Shown here one piece after another: positions 16,207 through 23,861 of a stretch of 44,730 nucleotides of DNA. The stretch's first letter is position 1; each line of letters opens with the position of its first letter. The position numbers were made by a program, and so were the translations under genes. Origin of the DNA: Bacillota bacterium (lineage in GTDB: Bacteria; Bacillota; Clostridia; Acetivibrionales; DSM-1351); contig JAEXOY010000029.1 in NCBI GenBank assembly GCA_023439045.1, positions 1 to 44,730 of the forward strand. The letters run 5' to 3'. The notes beneath the pieces were generated by a model. The model was not told where the DNA came from and searched no databases. It saw only the letters and a program-made list of their open reading frames with translations.

Positions 16207-16279
16207 TTATTAAGCGTGGTAGGCGAGGGCGAGTTTTATTCGCCTTAAATATAAACAATGAAAAGAGGAATGTTAAGAA

Positions 16280-17137
16280 ATGAGATCAAAAAGAATTATA
16301 TCAGTATTATTAACCCTAGCTATACTGTTAACTCTATCCGTATCGGCATTTGCAGCAACGACCAGCACTAAAACTATCACTTTCAATTCATATGCTACAG
16401 ATGACATTGACTTCAAGGATTTGACTGCCACTGTAAGTGTAACAAATGTAGTATCACAGGAAAAGAAAGACTTCTCCACGTATTTGAGTGATGACAAGGT
16501 AACTATCTCCGGGAAAAATAGTACAGTTATCACATGTAAAGCTCCTGTTACTGTAACACTTCAGCCGAAAAAGGGTGAGAAAAACACTGGATATGCTTAT
16601 ATCGGAATATTTTATGACAGCAATATAAATCCTAAGGAGGCCGTCAAGTCAAACATGAAGTATTATGTACTTAATACAGTAGGTAAGCTTGAGTTTGATT
16701 ATTCAAAGAAATTAAGTACTGCACCTAAAGAAGGTTTTTATGGTGTAGCTGATGGCAGCTCCATGAATATCACAAAAGCAGGTACATATGTATTGACAGT
16801 TGGTCACGTAACAGGTATTAATGATTCGGATATACCAAAGAATTTTTTATTCATAGTGGTCGAAGGCAACGCGTCGGATGCTAAGGAAATTAAAGCCACA
16901 TCAGTAACACTAAGCAAGACAACAGCTACGCTTACCAAAGGTAAAACAGTTACATTAACAGCAACAGTGAAACCTGCTAATGCAACCAATAAGGCTGTCA
17001 AATGGACATCCTCCAATACAAAAGTAGCTACTGTAGATGCAAAAGGTAAAGTAACCGCAAAGTCAAAAGGTACGGCAACGGTAACCTGTAAGACTGTGGA
17101 TGGTAAAACAGCCACATGTAAGGTTACAGTAAAATAG
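16280..17137 (+). CDS. Secreted protein with C-terminal Big2 domain
   Basis: 285 residues. Signal peptide (residues 1-25, cleavage near AFA-A), a central beta-rich region of unknown family (about 30-205), and a C-terminal bacterial Ig-like group 2 domain (about 208-285: ATSVTLSKTTATLTKGKTVT, then PANATNKAVKWTSSN and GTATVTCKT). No cell-wall anchor or catalytic motif is seen, so it is probably a small extracellular or wall-associated binding protein. GAGG lies 11 bases before the ATG. It runs against recX and recA and splits them, with a strong terminator behind it: a single-gene insert in a housekeeping region. Confidence 0.85.
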   Translation: MRSKRIISVLLTLAILLTLSVSAFAATTSTKTITFNSYATDDIDFKDLTATVSVTNVVSQEKKDFSTYLSDDKVTISGKNSTVITCKAPVTVTLQPKKGEKNTGYAYIGIFYDSNINPKEAVKSNMKYYVLNTVGKLEFDYSKKLSTAPKEGFYGVADGSSMNITKAGTYVLTVGHVTGINDSDIPKNFLFIVVEGNASDAKEIKATSVTLSKTTATLTKGKTVTLTATVKPANATNKAVKWTSSNTKVATVDAKGKVTAKSKGTATVTCKTVDGKTATCKVTVK

Positions 17138-17193
17138 TCCAGTAGTGTTTTATTTGCCTTATAAATCGAATTTAATATAAGACTGATAAAGAA

Positions 17194-17243
17194 AATACCC
17201 TCAGAGGTTTTGGTTTTAAAATACTCTGAGGGTATTCTTTTAT
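17194..17243. terminator. Bidirectional terminator between the Big2 gene and recA
   Basis: A perfect 12-bp stem, ATACCCTCAGAG (17195-17206) and CTCTGAGGGTAT (17224-17235), with T-rich tails on both strands (TCTTTTATT on plus, TTTTCTTT on minus). It can serve the secreted-protein gene and, read the other way, recA. Confidence 0.85.
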
Positions 17244-17367
17244 TAAAAATAAAATATCATTTTAATCTGCTGCTACTAATATCTGCTTAAACTGATTACT
17301 GCTTCTATTCTCAGAACTTAAGATAGTGCCTTTACAGTATCTAGTATACCTAACAAGATAACACTGA

Positions 17368-18405
17368 TTATTCCGCATCCTCAACAAAAACTTCTTCTTC
17401 TTCGCTTGCTGGTGGTGTTGTAGCAGGCTTGAAATTCTCTCTAACCTTAGCTTCAATCTCATTGCAAATAGAAGTGTTTTCTCTTAAGAACTGCTTTGCA
17501 TTTTCTCTTCCTTGGCCAATCCTCTGCCCAGCATAGGAGAACCATGCTCCACTCTTATTAACAATGTCCATATTAACAGCAATATCGAGGATACAGCCTT
17601 CCTTTGAAATACCTTCACCATATACGATATCGAATTCTGCTTCTCTAAAAGGTGGTGCGACCTTGTTCTTTACTACCTTAACTCTAGTCCTGTTACCCAC
17701 AATCTCATTTGACTGCTTGAGTGCTTCGATTCTTCTAACATCAAGTCTAACAGATGAGTAGAATTTGAGAGCTCTACCTCCAGGTGTGGTTTCTGGATTG
17801 CCGAACATGATGCCTACCTTTTCACGAAGCTGATTAATAAATATTGCAGTAGTTCTGGACTTGCTAATAACACCAGCCAACTTTCTAAGTGCCTGGGACA
17901 TAAGCCTAGCCTGAAGTCCTACGTGTGCATCACCCATCTCACCATCAATTTCGGCCTTTGGTACCAAGGCTGCAACAGAGTCAACAACTATAACGTCTAT
18001 AGCGCCACTTCTAACAAGTGCCTCTGTAATCTCAAGAGCCTGTTCACCGGTATCAGGCTGAGAAACGATAAGATTCTCTATATCTACCCCAAGTTTCTTT
18101 GCATATACTGGGTCAAGCGCATGTTCTGCATCAATAAAAGCAGCTTCTCCGCCCGCTTTTTGAGCCTGTGCAATAATATGAAGTGCAACTGTTGTCTTAC
18201 CTGAGGATTCAGGTCCAAACACTTCAACAATTCTTCCTCTAGGTACTCCACCTACACCGAGAGCAATGTCCAATGACAACGCTCCAGTTGGTATGGCTTC
18301 TATATTCATGTGGGAATTCTCTCCCAACTTCATAACTGCACCTTTACCAAACTGCTTTTCTATCTGGCCTAGCGCCATCTCAAGAGCCTTTTTCTTTTCT
18401 AACAT
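17368..18405 (-). CDS. recA: Recombinase RecA
   Basis: DNA strand-exchange protein and SOS co-protease. 345 residues. Walker A GPESSGKTT, the motif DVIVVDSVAALVPK (Walker B), loop L1/L2 region with INQLREKVGIMFGNPETTPG, and an acidic C-terminal tail EEEEVFVEDAE. The start is ATG at 18405, behind AGGAGGTTCCCC; the ORF extends upstream without a ribosome site. Expression is from a promoter in the end of murJ with a LexA box (18428-18470). Confidence 0.98.
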   Translation of the reverse strand: MLEKKKALEMALGQIEKQFGKGAVMKLGENSHMNIEAIPTGALSLDIALGVGGVPRGRIVEVFGPESSGKTTVALHIIAQAQKAGGEAAFIDAEHALDPVYAKKLGVDIENLIVSQPDTGEQALEITEALVRSGAIDVIVVDSVAALVPKAEIDGEMGDAHVGLQARLMSQALRKLAGVISKSRTTAIFINQLREKVGIMFGNPETTPGGRALKFYSSVRLDVRRIEALKQSNEIVGNRTRVKVVKNKVAPPFREAEFDIVYGEGISKEGCILDIAVNMDIVNKSGAWFSYAGQRIGQGRENAKQFLRENTSICNEIEAKVRENFKPATTPPASEEEEVFVEDAE

Positions 18406-18427
18406 GGGGAACCTCCTCACAATTATC

Positions 18428-18470
18428 GAACATTTGTTCTTATTATATATTTCTTTTACTATTTAGTCAA
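18428..18470 (-). promoter_or_regulatory. recA promoter and LexA (SOS) box
   Basis: Minus strand TTGACT (18465-18470), 17 bases, TATAAT (18442-18447), a near-consensus sigma-A promoter. Directly after the -10 is GAACAAATGTTC (18428-18439), matching the Gram-positive LexA site GAAC-N4-GTTC. The -35 is formed by the last two sense codons of murJ. Confidence 0.88.
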
Positions 18471-20048
18471 ACGTTTTTTTAGAAATCTTCCAAAATATTT
18501 ATTCTTAAATGAAACCGCCTCCGGAACCTTGAATAACATGGTAAAACCAAAGTACACCAAACAACCCACTGCAACTACTGTCACCATTGCACCAATTTCA
18601 CTGAGCTTCAATGAAAGAGTAAACCCTCTAGTAAAATCAATGGCAATCCACTTATTCATCAAGAACACAACCACTCCCATAACACTTGCTGCAGCAAGCA
18701 ATCTCAAACCATAAAATGTAAGGCTTTTCCACTGCATACCCTTCATCTTTCTTGATAACAAGTACATCATAACCAGCATATTTACAACGCTTTGAATTGA
18801 ATAAGCAAGTGACATACCCGCAGGTCCTAATCCTGTCTTGAATACAAATATATTACAAAGTATAAAATTTAGGAAAATAGAGCCTGCTCCCACGTATAGC
18901 GGAGTCTTGGTATCATTGCTAGCATAGAAGGCCCTATTGAGCAGTGCTAACATTGATTGTCCAACAATTGCCACAGTAAAAAGCATCAGTATGGAAGCTG
19001 CCATAATAATTCTCTCGGCATCAACATTACTTCCCCATTTGTAGACAACACTTATTACTGGCTGTGGAATAACAAGAAGCGCAACTGCTGACGGTATGAT
19101 CAGATAAAGGATTGTCCTGAAGCCTTTTAGCATAATATCTTTGAATTCACTAGTATTGTTAAGCGAAAGCTTCTCAGAAAGAGTTGGCAAAAGTGCTGTC
19201 CCTAATCCCATTGCAAATATACCATATGGGAGCTGCCACACCTCATTTGCACAATTGTATGCAGTGATACTACCCTGTGAAAACGAGGACGTAAAGGTCA
19301 GAGAAATGACAATGTTTATCTGGGCAACTGCAGAAGCGCCCAAAGATGGTATAGCAAGCTTAAATAGTCGTATAAAACCCTCGTCCTTTAAATAAATCTT
19401 GGGCCTGTAAAACTTAAAGTTTGGTAGTGCAAAGGAAATCTGTATTATGAAATATACTACTGCGCTTGCCAAAACTCCATATGCAACGTATTTTACGCCA
19501 AATCGGCTTAATGCAAAAATACTCAGTGCTGTGCCAAGATTATATATTGAAGGGCCGTATGCAGCAGCTGCAAAACGTTTGTAAGAGTTAAGAACTCCGT
19601 TTGTCATACCAGCCAGCATCATAAATCCAACAGATGGGAAAAGAATTCTTGTAAGGTATATTGCATCTTCCCTGACAGTACCTTGCAATCCCTGTGCAGT
19701 CAGTTGAATTATTTGCGGTGCAAAAATTACACCCAAAAAGCTTACAACTGCCATTGTCAAAAATACCACATTAATAAATGAGCCAACTGCCTTCCAGCCT
19801 TTTTCCTCTTCATCTTTGGCTAAATAACCTGAAAGAATTGGGATAAGTGCTGCTGAGATAGCCCCTCCTATCAGCATATTGTACATCAAATCTGTAGTAC
19901 GGAATGCTGCCAAAAGGGCATCTGATTGGTGCGCTGTAAGCAAATTGTTAATGAGTATGGTTCTAAGGTAGCCAGTTATTCTGCTGACTACTAAAGAAGT
20001 CATTACGATAACAGCAGCACCCGTAATTTTTTTACTATTTGAGTTCAA
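18459..20048 (-). CDS. murJ: Lipid II flippase MurJ
   Basis: Moves the peptidoglycan precursor lipid II across the membrane. 529 residues, about 14 membrane helices, MviN/MATE-like fold; typical segments are SRITGYLRTILINNLL, SDALLAAFRTTDLMYNML and GAISAALIPILS near the N-terminus. The start is a TTG at 20048, with GGAGG seven bases upstream; upstream residues to 20114 are not conserved-looking. It sits between cinA and recA on the same strand, which is not the usual cinA-recA adjacency. Confidence 0.93.
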   Translation of the reverse strand: MNSNSKKITGAAVIVMTSLVVSRITGYLRTILINNLLTAHQSDALLAAFRTTDLMYNMLIGGAISAALIPILSGYLAKDEEEKGWKAVGSFINVVFLTMAVVSFLGVIFAPQIIQLTAQGLQGTVREDAIYLTRILFPSVGFMMLAGMTNGVLNSYKRFAAAAYGPSIYNLGTALSIFALSRFGVKYVAYGVLASAVVYFIIQISFALPNFKFYRPKIYLKDEGFIRLFKLAIPSLGASAVAQINIVISLTFTSSFSQGSITAYNCANEVWQLPYGIFAMGLGTALLPTLSEKLSLNNTSEFKDIMLKGFRTILYLIIPSAVALLVIPQPVISVVYKWGSNVDAERIIMAASILMLFTVAIVGQSMLALLNRAFYASNDTKTPLYVGAGSIFLNFILCNIFVFKTGLGPAGMSLAYSIQSVVNMLVMMYLLSRKMKGMQWKSLTFYGLRLLAAASVMGVVVFLMNKWIAIDFTRGFTLSLKLSEIGAMVTVVAVGCLVYFGFTMLFKVPEAVSFKNKYFGRFLKKRLTK

Positions 20049-20146
20049 GTGACTCCCTCCAGACTGTTCTAGACCAGCCGTTTCTTTTGTGTGTATTATA
20101 ACGAAGCAATACAAAATTTCGGCTGTAGAAAAGTTATATTTATTCG

Positions 20147-21391
20147 TTAATTTATCTCCAACCCCAAAACATGCCTTCTTATCATATCAAATACATGTAA
20201 TGCAGTTACGTTTCTAATTCGGTTTCTGCTACCCCACAAATTTAGCTGTTTGATAACCGTTCCATCTTTTGATGCCAATGCTACAAATACAAGCCCAACT
20301 GGCTTTTCAGGTGTTCCACCGTCCGGTCCCGCTATACCTGTAACCGATACCGCTATGTCTGTTGCTAGTTTCTCTCTAATCCCCTCTGCCATTTCAGCAG
20401 CGGTTTGTTTGCTAACAGCCCCATACTGAGAAAGTGTTTCCTCTTTGACACCTAATAAATCACTCTTTGACTGATTGGAATAAGTGACACTTCCGCCCAT
20501 AAAGACTTTTGAAATACCCGGAATATTGGTAAGTATCTCCGAAACAAGGCCACCTGTACAAGATTCAGCAGTAGCAATAGTAATATTTTTCTCCAAAAGT
20601 AGTTTTGCAGCAACTAAGTCCAGAGGTTCGTCCTCTAATGAGTACAGTGCGTCACCTGTTCTCTTTTTGATTTCAGAAAGCATAGGACTGATTATTTCAT
20701 CAGCATTCTCACCAGGATTAACCCTTGCAGTAAGCCTTAATGTAACCTCTCCATCCTTGGCATACGTGGCTAAAGTGGGATTGGTCTGCCCATCAATCAA
20801 ATCAAGCAGCATATCCTCTAATGCTGATTCGCCTATCCCAAATATACGCAAGAATTTGGATTCAAGCTTGAAATCGCACTTTTCCATGAAATAAGGCATT
20901 ACCTGTTCATCAAACATAGGTTTCATCTCTGATGGTGGTCCAGGCAACATAATTACTACCTTTTCTCCATTTTCAATAATACAGCCAGGTGCGGTTCCAT
21001 TATTATTTTTCATAATAATGCATCCCTCTGGGAAATATGCCTGCTTTTCATTATTTATTGTCATTGATCTATGGAGGTTTTCAAAGAAACATTTTATTTT
21101 TGTAAGACTTTCTTGGTGGAGCACTAGCTTTTTGCCCATAAGCCTTGATACAGTTTCTTTTGTAAGATCGTCCTGGGTTGGTCCAAGTCCACCTGTCGTA
21201 ATTACAACATCACATCTTTCCAGCGCTAAAGAAAGGCTTTTCTCCAATCTTTCAGCATTATCACCAACAACTGTATGATAATATACACCAACTCCAACCA
21301 ATGGAAGTTTAGAAGAGATGTATTGTGCATTTGTGTTTGTAATCTGTCCCATGAGCAGTTCAGTGCCAACAGCTAATATTTCAGCTTTCAT
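20147..21391 (-). CDS. cinA: CinA family protein (nicotinamide-nucleotide amidase)
   Basis: 414 residues in two domains: an N-terminal MoCF-like domain (about 1-170; GTELLMGQITNTNAQY, TTGGLGPTQDDLTKE, LPGPPSEMKPMF), which in relatives is an ADP-ribose pyrophosphatase, and a C-terminal PncC amidase domain (about 250-410; ATAESCTGGLVSEILTNIPG, VTGIAGPDGG), which recycles NMN. Both look intact. ATG at 21391 with AAGGGGATG upstream. It may belong to the competence/recombination set, as in other Firmicutes where it is next to recA. Confidence 0.95.
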   Translation of the reverse strand: MKAEILAVGTELLMGQITNTNAQYISSKLPLVGVGVYYHTVVGDNAERLEKSLSLALERCDVVITTGGLGPTQDDLTKETVSRLMGKKLVLHQESLTKIKCFFENLHRSMTINNEKQAYFPEGCIIMKNNNGTAPGCIIENGEKVVIMLPGPPSEMKPMFDEQVMPYFMEKCDFKLESKFLRIFGIGESALEDMLLDLIDGQTNPTLATYAKDGEVTLRLTARVNPGENADEIISPMLSEIKKRTGDALYSLEDEPLDLVAAKLLLEKNITIATAESCTGGLVSEILTNIPGISKVFMGGSVTYSNQSKSDLLGVKEETLSQYGAVSKQTAAEMAEGIREKLATDIAVSVTGIAGPDGGTPEKPVGLVFVALASKDGTVIKQLNLWGSRNRIRNVTALHVFDMIRRHVLGLEIN

Positions 21392-21458
21392 AAAATGTCA
21401 TCCCCTTAAAGTAATAAATATGCATGACTTATTACATATTAGTATTCTTAACTATAAT

Positions 21459-21487
21459 ATTATATCAGTATATATTTGAAATAGTAA
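21459..21487 (-). promoter_or_regulatory. cinA promoter with extended -10
   Basis: Minus strand TTACTA (21482-21487), 17 bases, then TGATATAAT (extended -10; TATAAT 21459-21464). The 317-bp divergent gap to the MoxR gene is very AT-rich and shows only promoters: two overlapping TATAAT boxes read toward the MoxR gene near 21670. Confidence 0.55.
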
Positions 21488-21708
21488 GAGAGATGAGAAA
21501 AATGAAATGTAGAATAATTATATACCAATTATTTACATTTATCAATACTAATTTGTTGCTACAACTATCCATTTTAGGTGTAAAATATTGCACATTTTAA
21601 ATATGTAAATATTAACTAAACAAAATAGTACAATATTTTATATTTATTTCCATTTTTTCATTACATTAGTTATAATATAATTAATATAAGTTAAAAAATA
21701 CAAAGGGG

Positions 21709-22674
21709 TTGATGGTTATAAATAGTAATATTGCTACTTTTAATAAGCTTCTAGACAATGTGGAAAAAGTAATCGTTGGTAAGCGCAGCGAAATCGAACT
21801 AGCTATAATTGCTTTACTATGTGGAGGCCATGTATTGATTGAGGACGTTCCAGGCGTTGGCAAAACAAGTCTTGTTTCTGCACTTTCGAAGTCTATTTCA
21901 GCGTCCTTCAAGAGAATCCAGTTTACTCCGGACATTCTTCCTTCTGATATTACTGGCTTTTCGGTTTTTAACCCAAAATCAGGTGAATTCGAATTCAGAA
22001 ACGGAGCAATAATGTGTAATATTGTTCTCGCTGATGAAATAAATAGAACTACTCCCAAAACTCAGGCAAGCTTGCTTGAAGTTATGGAAGAAGGACAATT
22101 CACTGTTGATGGTACTACATATAAGCTTCCAAAGCCATTTATGGTTATGGCAACCCAAAATCCAATTGACTACCTAGGCACGTATCCCTTACCCGAAGCC
22201 CAAATGGATAGATTTTTGTTAAAAATATCTTTAGGATATCCTCATTCTAATGAGGAAACTTACATTCTTTCTCAGTATCTCAAGCAAAATCCTCTAGATA
22301 GCATAACGCCGGTTATTGATATTGCAGAAATTCTGGACTTGCAACAGCAGGTAAAAAACGTTTATATCGATAACACTTTATTAAATTATGTCGTTGAAAT
22401 CATTAATCTTACCAGAAAAAACGAAAACATACTTTTGGGTGCCAGTCCTAGAGGCTCATTAGCTCTATGCAAGGCAGCTCAAGCATTAGCATTGATTAAA
22501 GGCAGAGACTATGTTCTTCCGGAGGATATCAAAAGAATGATAATTCCTACCCTTTCCCATAGAATAATATTAAAGCAAGAAGCAAAGCTCAAAAAGAAGA
22601 ATGTTATTGAAATTTTATCTTCAATAATAAATAGTGTCTTTGTACCATTGGTAAATAGCTATGAGAAGAAATAG
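21709..22674 (+). CDS. MoxR-type AAA+ ATPase
   Basis: 321 residues. Walker A GVGKTSL (near residue 48), Walker B/sensor VLADEINRTTPKTQ, the MoxR-typical EVMEEGQFTVDG and FMVMATQNPIDYLGTYPLPEAQMDRF, arginine finger region GASPRGS. MoxR ATPases act with DUF58/VWA-type proteins as chaperones that mature or assemble envelope or enzyme complexes. First gene of a three-gene operon. The first ATG is only three bases past AAAGGGG; a start at the ATA codon seven bases later in the spacing would fit better, so the start is uncertain. Confidence 0.92.
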   Translation: MMVINSNIATFNKLLDNVEKVIVGKRSEIELAIIALLCGGHVLIEDVPGVGKTSLVSALSKSISASFKRIQFTPDILPSDITGFSVFNPKSGEFEFRNGAIMCNIVLADEINRTTPKTQASLLEVMEEGQFTVDGTTYKLPKPFMVMATQNPIDYLGTYPLPEAQMDRFLLKISLGYPHSNEETYILSQYLKQNPLDSITPVIDIAEILDLQQQVKNVYIDNTLLNYVVEIINLTRKNENILLGASPRGSLALCKAAQALALIKGRDYVLPEDIKRMIIPTLSHRIILKQEAKLKKKNVIEILSSIINSVFVPLVNSYEKK

Positions 22675-23857
22675 GATTGTTTTTCTTTTATTAATAATTG
22701 TATCAATTGTTTTTCTTTATAATAGAAGCGGAAAAATAGCATTTTTGCTTTTTAATTCTCTGCTTAGTTTGTTATTGGTTTCTATTGGCTATGCCTATTA
22801 TGTCTATCTTAGATTCAAATATGTACAAAAAATCGATAAGTCTGTCATTACTAAGGGTGATAAAGTACACCTAAATATGCTTATGTGTAATGAAGATTTT
22901 ATAGTTTATCCTTTCATTCATATATCTTTCTTCGGCAATTCAATTCTAAATGACAAAGACTTAAACCACAACCTTTATTTAAAGCCTCGTTCAAAGGTTG
23001 ATATTGATTTAGAGCTTGAGTTTAAATACCGTGGTGAGTATGAAATAGGTATTAATAAATTCTATGTAGAAGATTTTTTAGGCTTAGTAAGGTTCAGGTA
23101 TAGATTACTAGAAACAAAAAAGATTGTTGTTAATCCCAGAATTATATATTTTGATAAGTTTAATCTCATTCCAGAATACACTGCAGATATGAACGCTGGC
23201 ACAGATGGCCGCTTCGAAGATACTACCTCCATTAAGGATATAAGAAAATATGAGTATGGTGATAGTTGTAAACGTATTCATTGGAAGCTATCCGCAAAGA
23301 AAAATGCTTTACTTGTCAAAAATTTTCAATGTCTTACATCAGAGAATATTAGTATAATATTGGATTATCAAAAAAATACATTTGATAACGAAACCAATTC
23401 AATGATTGAGGATACTTTAGTAGAAGCAACAATTTCGCTTATATACTATTATGTTAATAGGTCTATTCCTGTAAACTTAATTGAATTTAGAAATAAACTT
23501 GAGTTAATCCCGGTATCGTCATTTTCACAATTTAATAGTGTATATAAATATTTAGCTACTGTTAATTTCCAACAGACAATACCCGTAGAAAATATTTTAG
23601 AGTTATATTCATTTAGTGAAAACAAATTAAAAGACACCATAATTATTACCAGCCACCTTACTGTTGAACTTTACAATACTATTTTTAATACTAAAATGGC
23701 AGGCGGAGATATCTGTGTGATCTGCGTAACAGGTAATAAGGAAGGTATTCAAACTATTAAGGATATTAAAATGATATTTGACAGCCTTTTTGACATAGGT
23801 GTAAATGCTTATATTCTCTATCCTGGGTGTGACATAAAACAAGCTTTAGGAGCGTAA
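22661..23857 (+). CDS. DUF58 family membrane protein
   Basis: 398 residues: two membrane helices at the N-terminus (about 6-45), a beta-rich part, then the DUF58 core around residue 190 (DIRKYEYGDSCKRIHWKLSA), the usual partner of MoxR. Overlaps the MoxR gene by 14 bases and is followed four bases later by the transglutaminase gene, so the three are co-translated. The C-terminal half resembles a divergent von Willebrand A fold (NISIILDYQ) with the metal site not obvious. Confidence 0.9.
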   Translation: MRRNRIVFLLLIIVSIVFLYNRSGKIAFLLFNSLLSLLLVSIGYAYYVYLRFKYVQKIDKSVITKGDKVHLNMLMCNEDFIVYPFIHISFFGNSILNDKDLNHNLYLKPRSKVDIDLELEFKYRGEYEIGINKFYVEDFLGLVRFRYRLLETKKIVVNPRIIYFDKFNLIPEYTADMNAGTDGRFEDTTSIKDIRKYEYGDSCKRIHWKLSAKKNALLVKNFQCLTSENISIILDYQKNTFDNETNSMIEDTLVEATISLIYYYVNRSIPVNLIEFRNKLELIPVSSFSQFNSVYKYLATVNFQQTIPVENILELYSFSENKLKDTIIITSHLTVELYNTIFNTKMAGGDICVICVTGNKEGIQTIKDIKMIFDSLFDIGVNAYILYPGCDIKQALGA

Positions 23858-23861
23858 TAAC

